From Solirubrobacter ginsenosidimutans (GTDB lineage: Bacteria > Actinomycetota > Thermoleophilia > Solirubrobacterales > Solirubrobacteraceae), in NCBI RefSeq assembly GCF_027587205.1, contig NZ_JAPDOD010000027.1:58511-122510 (forward strand): 64,000 nt of DNA, in the 5' to 3' direction. The translations under genes were made by a program, and so were the position numbers. The notes under the pieces were generated by a model, which saw nothing but the letters and a program-made list of their open reading frames with translations, was not told the origin of the DNA and did not search any database. Of the stretch, positions 45,547 through 53,962 are shown one piece after another. How positions within the stretch are numbered: the stretch's first letter is position 1; every line of letters starts with the position of its first letter.

Positions 45547-45729
45547 CTAATCGTGTGCGCGCTTTAGGTGCGCGAAGCGCTCGGCGCGAGCGACCTCGCG
45601 GTCCTCGAGCCGCAGGCGGGCGATCCGGTAGCGACGGACGGCGGCGTCGGAGCGGCCGGCGGTCGGAACGAGGGTGAGACGTCGCACCGGCAGTCCGGCG
45701 GAGGAGAGCGAGGCGGCGGCGGGGGTCAT
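45547..45729 (-). CDS. Small basic hypothetical protein (60 aa)
   Basis: A 60-residue ORF beginning MTPAAASLSSAGLPVRR ends in a basic amphipathic helix (VRRYRIARLRLEDREVARAE). A TATTGT lies 4 nt before the ATG. Third-position GC fits a gene, but there is no recognisable family. It may be real because the slot between flanking genes is otherwise empty. Confidence 0.4.
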   Translation of the reverse strand: MTPAAASLSSAGLPVRRLTLVPTAGRSDAAVRRYRIARLRLEDREVARAERFAHLKRAHD

Positions 45730-45793
45730 GCCGACAATAGTGCTGCGTGCGCGGCCGGTTCGGCATGTACCGGCGGCTGAATGTTCACCACCC

Positions 45794-46426
45794 TCAACTA
45801 TCCACTCGGTCGAGTTTGGCCGCTGCGTCGATTGCGGGGCGCACGCGCTTGGGCAACCGGCGGCGCACCCGCCAGCGCGCACCCACGAAGGCGTGGTTGG
45901 CGACCGTCGCGAAGCCCTGCTCGTCCGCGCGCAGGGCGAGGAGCAGGTGGGCGATGCGATCCGACGACGGCAGGTCGGGGTCGGTCGCCCGCACGCACCA
46001 GCAGTGCACGCGCCGCCCGCGGACCAGCAGCGCACCCGCCTCCCCCACGAGCCAGACGCCGAGCGTCCCGCGTTCCACCACGAGTCCCGTGCGCGCGTGA
46101 AGCTCGCGGGCGCGGTGATCGACGAGGTCGCCCAGCAGTCCGAGCGCGGTCCGCTCGGCGGCGGCGCCGGCGGGCACCTTCGGCTTGACCACCTTCGCGC
46201 CGCGGTTGGCGTAGAGCTCCGGGATCGCCCACGCGTGCACGAGCATGATCACGCCGACGGCGACCGTCACCGGGTCCAGCAGGATCAGGATGATCGAGAG
46301 CGCGAGCATCGGCGCGACCTGCACGGCCGTCGACGCCGTCCAGGACCACCCGATCAGGCTCAACCGCCCCGCGTCCATGCGCGGCCGCCAATGCACGGCC
46401 GCGGTCTCGGGGAGCGTCGCGCTCAT
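45794..46426 (-). CDS. Conserved membrane protein of unknown function
   Basis: This 210-residue protein has two adjacent membrane helices (about residues 26-75, AVQVAPMLALSIILILL and VTVAVGVIMLVHAWAIPEL). A soluble domain follows, with KVVKPKVPAGAAAERTALGLLGDLVDHRARELHARTGLV and HCWCVRATDPDLPSSDRIAHLLLALRADEQGFATVANHAFVGA. The pattern is familiar from actinobacterial genomes, but I know no function. The ATG at 46426 is chosen over 46438, which lies in a palindrome. Confidence 0.6.
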   Translation of the reverse strand: MSATLPETAAVHWRPRMDAGRLSLIGWSWTASTAVQVAPMLALSIILILLDPVTVAVGVIMLVHAWAIPELYANRGAKVVKPKVPAGAAAERTALGLLGDLVDHRARELHARTGLVVERGTLGVWLVGEAGALLVRGRRVHCWCVRATDPDLPSSDRIAHLLLALRADEQGFATVANHAFVGARWRVRRRLPKRVRPAIDAAAKLDRVDS

Positions 46427-46437
46427 TCTAAAGCCCA

Positions 46438-46460
46438 CATAAGGGGCCAGACCCCTTATG
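46438..46460. repeat. Palindromic element CATAAGGGG-N5-CCCCTTATG
   Basis: A perfect 9-bp stem with a 5-nt loop (CCAGA) lies in the gap between two minus-strand genes. It shares the GGGGYC-GACCCC core with the palindrome at 49732-49751. It could act as a terminator for the 46467 gene or belong to a REP-like dispersed family. Confidence 0.6.
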
Positions 46461-46466
46461 TTCCCT

Positions 46467-46691
46467 TTAGCCGCCGGCGATCGGGCGGCGGAGGATCACG
46501 AGCTCGGCGTCGAGCGGCAGCTCGCTGACCTGGGTCGCGCGGCCTTCGCCGTGGTTGACGACGGCGTAATACCCGTTGTCCAACTCGGCGCGCAGGGCGG
46601 CGACGGCGGTCTCGACCGACGCCGGATCGGCGGGCGTCCACTCCGCCAGGGTCGTGTGACCGGTGTTGTCCATGCGGATGAGGCGTGCCAT
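46467..46691 (-). CDS. Small hypothetical protein (74 aa)
   Basis: This 74-residue protein contains RMDNTGHTTLAEWTPADPAS, a helix VETAVAALRAELDNGYYAVVNHGEG, and a beta-rich end SELPLDAELVILRRPIAGG. This suggests a compact alpha/beta fold like small ubiquitin-like actinobacterial proteins (inference). TAAGCT lies 7 nt before the ATG, so the message is probably leaderless. It is divergent from the GGDEF-EAL gene. Confidence 0.6.
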   Translation of the reverse strand: MARLIRMDNTGHTTLAEWTPADPASVETAVAALRAELDNGYYAVVNHGEGRATQVSELPLDAELVILRRPIAGG

Positions 46692-46765
46692 GAACCGAAG
46701 CTTACGCCCGGTTTCTGGACGCTTCTCCGGTCAAGAACCTTCTTGGCGCGCCGACTACCGAACCG

Positions 46766-49294
46766 ATGGACGATTCGACGAGCAAGCCGCGTCCCCGCTT
46801 CATTCCGACGCGCGAGGCGTTCGTCTGGCTCTATGTCGTCGCCCTCGCCGTCGTCGGCGCGGTCGCCTGGGGCCTGTTCATCCACGGCGAGTCCCCCCAC
46901 GCCGACCCGCACCTGCCGTGGTGGGCGGTCGCGCTCGGGTTCGCCTTCGCCGAGGTGTGCGTCGTCCACGTCCGCTTCCGCCGCAGCGCCCACTCCTTCT
47001 CGCTCGCCGACCTCCCGTTCGTCTTCGGGCTCGTCTTCGCCTCCGGCGACGCGTTCGTGATCGGCGCGCTCGTCGGCACCGGCATCGTCTGGGGCCTGAT
47101 CCGCCGGCTGGAGGTCGTCAAGCTCTGCTTCAACCTCGCCCAGCTCGCGCTCGCCGCCAGCCTCGCGGCGGGAATGCTCCGCCTCGTCGCGGGCGATGCC
47201 GACGCGCTGCAGCCCGCGACGTGGGTCGGCCTCTATGCCGCGACGCTCTCCAGCGGCGCGCTCACGATCCTCCTGCTCGGCGGCGCGATGGCGATCGCCG
47301 AGGGCGACGTCCGCCCGCCGATGCTCGTCCAGATGTTCGCCACCGACGCGCTGGTCACGCTGATCAACGCGTCGATCGCGATCGCCGCCGCGCTCGTCGT
47401 CGCCACCGACCCGCGCGCCGTGCCGGTGCTGCTCGTCCCGGCACTGACCGTCTTCGCCGTCTACCGGGCGTACATCCGCGAGCGCCAGCGCCACGAGCGG
47501 CTCGAGTTCCTCTACGACGCGAACCGGACTTTGAGCCGCTCGCCCGAGGTCGCCGAAGCGCTCGAGGCCCTGCTCGCCCGCTCGCTGGAGGCCTTCAACG
47601 CCGACGTCGCCGAGGTCCTGCTCTTCACGGGCGAGGGTGAGCCGCTGCGCACCACCCACGGCCCGGGCGACCATCGGGTGACGATGGAGCCGACCGATCG
47701 CGCGATCGCCGAGGAGCTCGCCGGCCTGGTCGACGCCGAGAACCCGGTCGTCTCGCTCACGCCGCCGTTCGGCTCGCCGCACCTGCGCGCGCACATGCAG
47801 TCGCGCGGCATCCGCCACGCGATGATCGCCATGCTGCCCGGCGAGGAGCGCACGATCGGCACGATCATGCTCGCCAACCGCGTCGGCCTCGAGCGCTCCT
47901 TCGGTGCCGACGACCTGCGCCTGCTGGAGGCGCTGGCCAACAACGCCGCCGTCGCGCTGCAGTACGACCGGCTCGAGCAGGCGGTCAACAAGCTGCAGTC
48001 GCTGCAGGACCAGCTGCATCACCAGGCCTACCACGACCCGCTCACGGACCTCCCGAACCGCACGCTGTTCATGGAGCGGGTGAAGCTCGAGCTGGCCGCG
48101 GAGCGCCTGATCGCCGTCCTCTTCATCGACGTCGACGACTTCAAGACCGTCAACGACTCGCTCGGTCACCACATCGGTGACGGCCTGTTGATCTCGGTCG
48201 CCGAGCGCCTGCGCGGGTGCGTGCGGCCCGAGGACACCGTGGCGCGCCTGGGCGGCGACGAGTTCGCGGTGATGATCCCCGGCGTCGACGACCCGCTCGC
48301 CGACGGCCGGTCCGTCGCGCGGCGGATCCTCAAGGCCTTCGAGCTGCCCGTCGAGGCGGGTACGGAGCTCGTGTCGGTGAAGCTGAGCGTCGGCCTGGCG
48401 TCGAGCGAGCAGAGCTCCGGCGACAGCGACGAGCTGATCCGCAACGCCGACGTCGCCATGTACCAGGCGAAGTCCAAGGGCAAGGCGCGCTTCGAGCTCT
48501 TCGAGCCGCAGATGGCCTCCGCCGTCCTGCGCCGCCACGACTTCAAGGAAGAGCTGGCGAAGGCGATCGAGCGCGAGCAGATGATCGTCCAGTACCAGCC
48601 GATCGTCGCTTTGGATTCCGGCCGGATCGTCGCCGCCGAGGCGTTGGTGCGCTGGGAGCATCCGGTGCGCGGGCTCGTCCCGCCCGCCGAGTTCGTGCCG
48701 CTGGCCGAGGAGACCGGGCTGATCGTGCCGCTCGGCCGTCACGTCCTCCGCGAGGCCTGCCGTCAGGCACGCCGCTGGCAGGACGCGGAAACGGATCCGG
48801 ACGTCGAGCCGATCCGCATGCACGTCAACCTCTCGGTCGCCGAGCTGCGTGACCCGGGCCTGGTGGACAACGTGTTGGCCTCGATCCAGGAGTCCGGCAT
48901 CGAGCCGGGCCAGCTCGTGATCGAGATCACCGAGTCCCAGCTGGTCGCCGCGGCAGGTGTGGAGCGCTTCCATGAGCTGCGCAAGCTGGGCGTCAAGATC
49001 GCGCTCGACGACTTCGGCACCGGCTACTCGTCGCTGTCCTACCTGCACTCGCTCCCGCTGGACACGCTCAAGATCGCCAAGCCGTTCATCGACGGGCTGA
49101 CATCCGGGCGCCGCGAGTCCTCCTTCGTCGGCATGATCGTCGACCTCGCGCGCACGCTCGACCTCGAGGTCATCGCCGAGGGCATCGAGACCGCCGAGCA
49201 ACTGGCCGCGCTGCGCGAGCTGAAGGCCGGCCTCGGCCAGGGCTACTTCCTCGGCCGCCCCAGCGCCGCCCCGCCGCGCCTCGCGCGCACCTAG
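46766..49294 (+). CDS. Membrane GAF-GGDEF-EAL cyclic-di-GMP protein
   Basis: This 842-residue protein has an integral membrane sensor (about residues 15-245, six to seven helices, MASE-like), a GAF domain (about 265-405), GGDEF (about 415-580) and EAL (about 590-840). The GGDEF motif RLGGDEFAVM is intact, with an RPED inhibitory site five residues before it. The EAL domain keeps EALVRWEHP, the Asn in MHVNLS, ITES, DDFGTGYSS, the Lys in LKIAK, AEGIET and GQGYFLGRP. Both synthesis and hydrolysis of cyclic-di-GMP are therefore possible. It stands alone and is followed by a strong terminator hairpin. Confidence 0.9.
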   Translation: MDDSTSKPRPRFIPTREAFVWLYVVALAVVGAVAWGLFIHGESPHADPHLPWWAVALGFAFAEVCVVHVRFRRSAHSFSLADLPFVFGLVFASGDAFVIGALVGTGIVWGLIRRLEVVKLCFNLAQLALAASLAAGMLRLVAGDADALQPATWVGLYAATLSSGALTILLLGGAMAIAEGDVRPPMLVQMFATDALVTLINASIAIAAALVVATDPRAVPVLLVPALTVFAVYRAYIRERQRHERLEFLYDANRTLSRSPEVAEALEALLARSLEAFNADVAEVLLFTGEGEPLRTTHGPGDHRVTMEPTDRAIAEELAGLVDAENPVVSLTPPFGSPHLRAHMQSRGIRHAMIAMLPGEERTIGTIMLANRVGLERSFGADDLRLLEALANNAAVALQYDRLEQAVNKLQSLQDQLHHQAYHDPLTDLPNRTLFMERVKLELAAERLIAVLFIDVDDFKTVNDSLGHHIGDGLLISVAERLRGCVRPEDTVARLGGDEFAVMIPGVDDPLADGRSVARRILKAFELPVEAGTELVSVKLSVGLASSEQSSGDSDELIRNADVAMYQAKSKGKARFELFEPQMASAVLRRHDFKEELAKAIEREQMIVQYQPIVALDSGRIVAAEALVRWEHPVRGLVPPAEFVPLAEETGLIVPLGRHVLREACRQARRWQDAETDPDVEPIRMHVNLSVAELRDPGLVDNVLASIQESGIEPGQLVIEITESQLVAAAGVERFHELRKLGVKIALDDFGTGYSSLSYLHSLPLDTLKIAKPFIDGLTSGRRESSFVGMIVDLARTLDLEVIAEGIETAEQLAALRELKAGLGQGYFLGRPSAAPPRLART

Positions 49295-49316
49295 ATCAAG
49301 CGTCCAGGCTTAACGA

Positions 49317-49342
49317 CGAAGCGCCCCGTGCGGGGCGCTTCG
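49317..49342 (+). terminator. Terminator hairpin after the GGDEF-EAL gene
   Basis: CGAAGCGCCCC pairs perfectly with GGGGCGCTTCG around a GTGC loop, 22 nt after the stop codon. It is followed by GTC and no long T-run. Transcription from the GGDEF-EAL gene would end here. Confidence 0.75.
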
Positions 49343-49420
49343 GTCAAGCTCGGCCGCCCCGCGCAAGGGGGACGCGAAGGGGGTGGCGGCTGCGAGCTGC
49401 GGTGTGGTGCGTCGGAGGTA

Positions 49421-49672
49421 CTAAAGGTGCTTGTAGGCCACCCGCGTGATCGCCCAGGTGAGCAGCAGGCCGGCGACGCAGCTGACGGCGGAGCCGATGT
49501 GCGCGGTCGACGCGAACCCGAAGGCGAACAGCGCCAGCGAGGGCCCGACGATGAAGAAGCCGAGCAGGAACGTCAGGGCACTGAGCCCCGTGATGAAGGC
49601 GTGGCGACGGTCGGTGGAGACCTTGGTCTCGGCGACGCGCTTGCCGGCGGGGAAGTTGATGACCTGACCCAT
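49421..49672 (-). CDS. Small membrane protein (83 aa)
   Basis: This 83-residue protein has a short polar N-terminus (MGQVINFPAGKRVAETKV). Two membrane helices follow (AFITGLSALTFLLGFFIVG and SAVSCVAGLLLTWAITRVA). Its ATG at 49672 is preferred over an in-frame ATG at 49750 inside the palindrome. The function is unknown. It faces the terminator of the GGDEF-EAL gene. Confidence 0.6.
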   Translation of the reverse strand: MGQVINFPAGKRVAETKVSTDRRHAFITGLSALTFLLGFFIVGPSLALFAFGFASTAHIGSAVSCVAGLLLTWAITRVAYKHL

Positions 49673-49731
49673 GTCCCAATGGTTCCACCTCCCGGGCCTT
49701 TCCTTAATAGGACGAATGTCCGTCTCGCCTA

Positions 49732-49751
49732 CATGGGGTCTAGACCCCATG
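49732..49751. repeat. 20-bp perfect palindrome upstream of rpsD
   Basis: CATGGGGTCTAGACCCCATG is perfectly self-complementary and contains a CTAG centre. It is related to the palindrome at 46438-46460 (CAT...GGGG...CCCC...ATG). It lies 55 nt upstream of the rpsD ATG and could be an operator, a terminator or a REP-like unit. Confidence 0.65.
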
Positions 49752-49759
49752 CCACTGTG

Positions 49760-49803
49760 TTAGGGTGCCCTAACTAATCCCGACCGCAGCAGTAGGAGAA
49801 TTG
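49760..49803 (+). promoter_or_regulatory. rpsD promoter region and ribosome-binding site
   Basis: TTAGGG-TG-CCCTAA (49760-49773) is an inverted repeat containing a TAGGGT -10-like box. AGGAGA at 49794-49799 is a good Shine-Dalgarno sequence 7 nt before the rpsD ATG. Unlike many genes here, rpsD therefore has a normal leader of about 35 nt. Confidence 0.45.
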
Positions 49804-49806
49804 TAG

Positions 49807-50430
49807 ATGGGGCGTTACACCGGACCAGTTGAGAAGCTCTCGCGCCGCGAGGGCGTGGAGCTCTTCCTGAAGGGTGAGCGCGCCCTGAACGGCAAGTCGG
49901 CGCTCGAGCGCCGCGGCGACGCGCCTCCCGGCCAGCACGGCCAGGCGCGGCGCAAGAAGCCGTCGATCTACCAGACCCAGCTGCGCGCCAAGCAGACCGC
50001 CAAGCGCTACTACGGCATCCGCGAGGGCCAGTTCCGCCGCTACGTGCAGAAGGCCAACCGGATGCACGGCGTGACCGGCGAGGAGCTGCTGAACCTGCTC
50101 GAGCGGCGCCTCGACAACGTCGTCTACCGGCTCGGGTTCGCCGGCACGCGCGCCCAGGCTCGCCAGTTCGTCAACCACGGCCACGTGCGCGTGGACGGCA
50201 AGAAGGTCGACATCGCCTCCTTCCTGGTCAAGGAGGGGCAGACGATCGCGATCCACGGCCCCGTCCGCGAGGTCGCCGCCGCCAGCACCGAGCTGACCGG
50301 CGTGGTCAGCGGCTGGCTGCAGACGGACTTCGAGGCGCTCGAGGGCAAGGTGCTGCGGTTGCCGGTGCGGTCGGACATCAACGCGCCGGTCAACGAGCAG
50401 CTGATCGTCGAGCTGTACTCCCGCTTGTGA
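49807..50430 (+). CDS. rpsD: 30S ribosomal protein S4 (uS4)
   Basis: This 207-residue protein has an N-terminal 16S rRNA-binding region starting RYTGPVEKLSRREGVELFLKG and a C-terminal S4 RNA-binding domain (about residues 95-155, RRLDNVVYRLGFAGTRAQARQFVNHGHVRVDG). The N-terminal four-Cys zinc site is absent (C-minus type). The gene stands alone, outside the alpha operon, as is common where rpsD has moved. Its stop overlaps a GTG-started micro-ORF. Confidence 0.96.
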   Translation: MGRYTGPVEKLSRREGVELFLKGERALNGKSALERRGDAPPGQHGQARRKKPSIYQTQLRAKQTAKRYYGIREGQFRRYVQKANRMHGVTGEELLNLLERRLDNVVYRLGFAGTRAQARQFVNHGHVRVDGKKVDIASFLVKEGQTIAIHGPVREVAAASTELTGVVSGWLQTDFEALEGKVLRLPVRSDINAPVNEQLIVELYSRL

Positions 50431-50498
50431 GTGACCCCGGCAACCGTCTTGTGGCGGCCTCAGGCGCGGGTTTCGGGGATTCCGGAGTGCCGCGATGA
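50427..50498 (+). CDS. Micro-ORF bridging rpsD and the 50495 gene (MSDPGN family)
   Basis: This 23-residue ORF starts (GTG) MSDPGNRLVAAS and ends GDSGVPR. Its GTG overlaps the rpsD stop (GTGA), and its TGA overlaps the next ATG (ATGA). The first six residues equal those of the micro-ORF at 5086. A stem ACTCC (50417-50421)/GGAGT (50484-50488) could enclose it, with ACCC (50434-50437)/GGGT (50468-50471) inside. The block CAGGCG-N-GGGT is also shared with the 5086 element, but in a different reading frame there, which favours RNA conservation for that part. The function is unknown. Confidence 0.45.
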   Translation: MSDPGNRLVAASGAGFGDSGVPR

Positions 50499-51064
50499 GC
50501 GGGTGTCCTGCGCACGCGGAGCTGGCGCTTTCGGTCGCCTACGACCTCGGCTGCGCGCTCGACGGGACCGACGCCGCGCTCGCCGCTTTGGCCGCTGAGC
50601 TGGCGCCGGGCGACCCGTTCGACGAGCTCGAGGCCGTGCGCGCGCTGTGCGGCACGTTCGGCCGCGGCCCGGCGCTGCTCTTGCCCGACGTCCTGCGCTC
50701 GCGCGCCGGCGATCCGGCGGGCGTCGCGCTGGCGGTCGCCGCGGCGGCCCGGCGCGCGGGCCTCGGGATCGACGTCGTCGGTCATGACGACACGCTCCTG
50801 CTCGCGCACCCGGACACGCCGCTGGTGGTCGAGGCCGGCGGGCGCATCCTCGACGGCCGCACCCTCGGGGTCGACCTGGAGTGGCGCTGCGCGCACGAGA
50901 CGGCGGCGACGATCCTGGACCGGATCTCCGGCCGCGCCGAGCGCACCGGCGACCTGGCGCTGGCCACCGCCGCCCGCGCGCTGACACTCACGCTGCCGCT
51001 CGAAGACGACTCGCGCGACTACCGCGTCCGCGAACACGCCCGCCTGCTCAGTCGCTTGAACTGA
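50495..51064 (+). CDS. Hypothetical protein, possibly SirB1/transglutaminase-like
   Basis: This 189-residue alpha-rich protein begins SGCPAHAELALSVAYDLGCALDG. The middle segment, LPDVLRSRAGDPAGVALAVAAAARRAGLGIDVVGHDDTLL, resembles the SirB1-like fold in which a precursor-handling site follows NRRG-type motifs, but the catalytic Cys is not evident. The tail is helical (TGDLALATAARALTLTLP). It is translationally coupled to rpsD through the micro-ORF. The family assignment is tentative. Confidence 0.5.
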   Translation: MSGCPAHAELALSVAYDLGCALDGTDAALAALAAELAPGDPFDELEAVRALCGTFGRGPALLLPDVLRSRAGDPAGVALAVAAAARRAGLGIDVVGHDDTLLLAHPDTPLVVEAGGRILDGRTLGVDLEWRCAHETAATILDRISGRAERTGDLALATAARALTLTLPLEDDSRDYRVREHARLLSRLN

Positions 51065-51090
51065 CGCGCAGGCGGCGTCGCGGCCCAAGA

Positions 51091-51813
51091 TCACGCGGCG
51101 CGGATCTCGCCGCGGGCGATCCGGACGAGGCCGATCGCCAGCGGCAGGACGAGCCACACCGCCTGCGAGACCGCGAACTGGGCCCACTCGTGGGCGGTCA
51201 GCGCGCGATCGGTCATCGACGACGTCGTGCGCGTCACGTCCAGCCACTGGGCCGCGTCATTGAGAAACGGGATCGAGCCGAGCGCCGCGAAGCCGAAGGG
51301 CAGGACGAAGTACAGGACGATCGCCGGCGCCGAGCTGAGGAAGGCGGAGCCGAACGCGACCCCGGTGAGGATCGCGGTCACACACAGCAGCGCGATCTGC
51401 AGGAAGACGACGCCGCCCAGCGTCCAGGCCCCGCCGACGGCCACGGTGGCCACGGCGGCGACGACGATCGCCAGCGCGAGGACGACCGCGCCCAGGACCA
51501 CGCTCGCCGCGATCTTCGCGCCCATCACGCGCAGCCGGCGCGGGACGAGCGTGAACGTGATCAGGGCCGTGCGCTGCGACCACTCCGAGCTGACCAGCAG
51601 GATGCCCACGATCGGCAGCAGGACGCTTGCGGGGAAGGTCGCCAGGGCCAGCAGGTCGCGGAAGATCAGGTCGTCGGGGTCGCCGAAGATGCACAGCGCG
51701 GCGACGACGATCAGCGTCAACGCAGCCACAGTGAGCTGCAACCAGAAGCCCGCGCGGGTGTCGACCATCTTGCGCAGCTCGACGAGCGTCAGCCGCGGGA
51801 ACGAAACGGTCAT
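51091..51813 (-). CDS. ABC-2 type transporter permease
   Basis: This 240-residue protein has six helices and begins with the typical ABC-2 cytoplasmic start TVSFPRLTLVELRKMVDTRAGFW. LLVSSEWSQRTALITFTLVPRR is also common to these permeases. It overlaps the ATPase gene by 4 nt and forms the membrane part of an exporter. The substrate is unknown. Confidence 0.85.
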   Translation of the reverse strand: MTVSFPRLTLVELRKMVDTRAGFWLQLTVAALTLIVVAALCIFGDPDDLIFRDLLALATFPASVLLPIVGILLVSSEWSQRTALITFTLVPRRLRVMGAKIAASVVLGAVVLALAIVVAAVATVAVGGAWTLGGVVFLQIALLCVTAILTGVAFGSAFLSSAPAIVLYFVLPFGFAALGSIPFLNDAAQWLDVTRTTSSMTDRALTAHEWAQFAVSQAVWLVLPLAIGLVRIARGEIRAA

Positions 51814-52688
51814 GCCGGCACCTCGGTGAGGTCGAAGAAGAGCTGTTCGAGGCCGGCCCCTTCGGACGGGCCGAGGTGGGTGAGGATCACCGCGCCGCGC
51901 AGCGCGGCCGCGCCGACCGCCTCCGCTTCCGCGTCGACGAGGAACGATCCGTCGACCTCCTGGAACTCCAGGTCCGAGGCCTGCAGCGCGGCGGCGAGCT
52001 CTTCGGCATCGGTCGCCCGCACGAGCACGCCCGCGCCGGAGAGCAGCTCCTCGCGGGAGCCGTCGGCGACGATCCGCCCCTGGCCGATGATCAGCAGCCG
52101 GTCGGCGACCGCCTCGACCTCGAGCAGCAGGTGCGAGGAGAGCAGGACGGTGCCGCCGCGATCGGCGAAGTCGCGCAGCAGGCCGCGCATCCAGCGGATG
52201 CCCTCGGGATCGAGCCCGTTGGCCGGCTCGTCGAGGATCAGGACCTCGGGGTCGCCCAGCAGGGCGTGCGCGAGCCCGAGCCGCTGACGCATGCCCAGCG
52301 AGTACTGCCGCACCCGCTTGCGCGCGGCGCTCTTGTCCAGCCCGACGACGCCGAGCAGCTCGTCGACGCGCTCCGCCGGCACGCCCATCATCTGCGCGGA
52401 CACGGCGAGCGCCTCGCGCCCGCGGCGGCCGGGATGCTGCGCTGAGGCATCGAGCAGCACACCCACCCGCTTTCCCGGATTCTCGAGCTCGCGGTAGTGG
52501 CGGCCGAGCACGGCCGAGCCGCCCGCCTCGGGGTCCGAGAGGCCCACCAGCATCCGCATCGTCGTGGTCTTGCCGGCCCCGTTGGGTCCGAGGAACCCGG
52601 TCACGGTCCCGGGCTCGCACCGGAACGAGACGTCGCTCACCACGGTGCGCCCACCGAGGCGCTTCGTGAGTCCTGTCGCTTCGATCAT
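51810..52688 (-). CDS. ABC transporter ATPase (ABC-2/DrrA-like exporter)
   Basis: This 292-residue ATPase has Walker A GFLGPNGAGKTTTMR, signature YSLGMRQRLGLAHALL, Walker B VLILDEPANGLDPEG and H-loop LLSSHLLLEV. It is an exporter-type ATPase of the kind used for drugs, lipids or peptides. It is divergent from the histidine kinase gene, so the two-component system may control it, as in LiaRS/BceRS-like arrangements (inference). Confidence 0.88.
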   Translation of the reverse strand: MIEATGLTKRLGGRTVVSDVSFRCEPGTVTGFLGPNGAGKTTTMRMLVGLSDPEAGGSAVLGRHYRELENPGKRVGVLLDASAQHPGRRGREALAVSAQMMGVPAERVDELLGVVGLDKSAARKRVRQYSLGMRQRLGLAHALLGDPEVLILDEPANGLDPEGIRWMRGLLRDFADRGGTVLLSSHLLLEVEAVADRLLIIGQGRIVADGSREELLSGAGVLVRATDAEELAAALQASDLEFQEVDGSFLVDAEAEAVGAAALRGAVILTHLGPSEGAGLEQLFFDLTEVPA

Positions 52689-52798
52689 GCCGGCAGCATC
52701 GACGTTGCGCGGCCGCGTGAAATCAGCCGTGAGTCGATGCCGGGATCGACTTCAGTAGGGGGTCGAGCGGGCCGTCCGCGCCTACATTCAGACGTGCG

Positions 52799-53962
52799 AT
52801 GACCGCACGCCGCTACATGCTCCCAGGCGCCCTGCTCGAGGAGCCGGGCGCCAAGCGCACGGCGCGCGACTGGCTCGTCGACTCGCTGTTCATGCTGCTG
52901 GCGATCGGGATCGGCCTGCTCGTCTTCAGCCCGACCGAGGACCAGCACGGTGACCTGGCCTCGCTGATCGACGTCGCGAGCGGCGTGATCGGCTGGATCG
53001 CGCTGTGGTGGCGGCGGCGGTGGCCCGTCGGCGTCGCGGTGCTCACCATCACGCTCAGCGCGTTCTCGGCGTTCGTGGCCGGCGCCGCGCTGATCGCGCT
53101 CTTCAACGTCGCGCTGCGCGGGTCGCGGCGCGCCCTGATCGCCACGACCGCGCTCGGCCTCGCCGCCTCGACGGTCTTCTCGCTGATCTACCCGGACCCC
53201 GACCTGCCGTTCGTCTTCGCGGTCCTGTTGTCGGTGCTGATCACGCTCTTCGTGATCCCCTGGGGCCTGTTCACCCGCGCGCAGCGCGACCTCCTGCGCA
53301 GCGCCCGCGAGCGCACCCGCCAGCTCGAGGCCGAGCACCGGGCGCGGGTGGAGCAGGCGCGTGAGGCCGAACGGCGGCGGATCGCCGGCGAGATGCACGA
53401 CGTGCTCGCCCACCGGCTCTCCTTGCTCAGCGTCCACGCCGGCGCCCTGGAGTTCCGCCCGGATGCGCCCCCGGCGGAGATCGCCGAGGCCGCGGGCGTG
53501 ATCCGCGCCAACGCCCGCGAGGCGCTGCAGGAGCTGCGCGAGGTGATCGGGGTCCTGCGGTCCGACGCCGACGGCGTCGTCCCGCCGCAGCCGACGCTGG
53601 ACGCGATCCCGCGGCTGATCGAGGAGTCGCGCGCGGCGGGGATGAAGGTCAGCGCGCAGGTCGACGTCCAGGGCGGTGACGTCCTGCTCGGGCGCACGGC
53701 CTACCGGGTCGTGCAGGAGGGCCTGACCAACGCGCGCAAGCACGCGCCCGCCGCCGCCGTCGAGGTGCACGTCGCCGCCGAGGACGCGCTGGTGGTCGAG
53801 ATCGTCAGCCGGCGCTCCGCCCTCCCGGTCGCGGCCGGGCCGGGCGGGAGCGGGCTGATCGGGCTCGCGGAGCGGGTCGAGCTGGCCGGCGGCGCGCTCG
53901 AGCACGGCCCCAACCCGCGCGGCGACTTCGTGCTGCGCGCGACGCTCCCGTGGACGCCATGA
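52799..53962 (+). CDS. Sensor histidine kinase (NarL/DesK type)
   Basis: This 387-residue kinase has four to five N-terminal membrane helices (about residues 20-155) and a coiled region. The HisKA_3 phosphoacceptor is ERRRIAGEMHDVLAHRLSLL (His about residue 200), and the HATPase domain has N-box EGLTNARKHAPAA and G-box GPGGSGLIGLAERV. No extracellular sensor domain is visible, as in membrane-sensing DesK kinases. TACATT lies 10 nt before the ATG. It overlaps the response regulator by 4 nt. Confidence 0.9.
   Translation: MTARRYMLPGALLEEPGAKRTARDWLVDSLFMLLAIGIGLLVFSPTEDQHGDLASLIDVASGVIGWIALWWRRRWPVGVAVLTITLSAFSAFVAGAALIALFNVALRGSRRALIATTALGLAASTVFSLIYPDPDLPFVFAVLLSVLITLFVIPWGLFTRAQRDLLRSARERTRQLEAEHRARVEQAREAERRRIAGEMHDVLAHRLSLLSVHAGALEFRPDAPPAEIAEAAGVIRANAREALQELREVIGVLRSDADGVVPPQPTLDAIPRLIEESRAAGMKVSAQVDVQGGDVLLGRTAYRVVQEGLTNARKHAPAAAVEVHVAAEDALVVEIVSRRSALPVAAGPGGSGLIGLAERVELAGGALEHGPNPRGDFVLRATLPWTP

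Noticed and set aside
46496..49201. Minus-strand open frame of 901 codons opposite the GGDEF-EAL gene
   Set aside because: Composition is typical of antisense shadows, and the opposite strand has clear GAF, GGDEF and EAL motifs.
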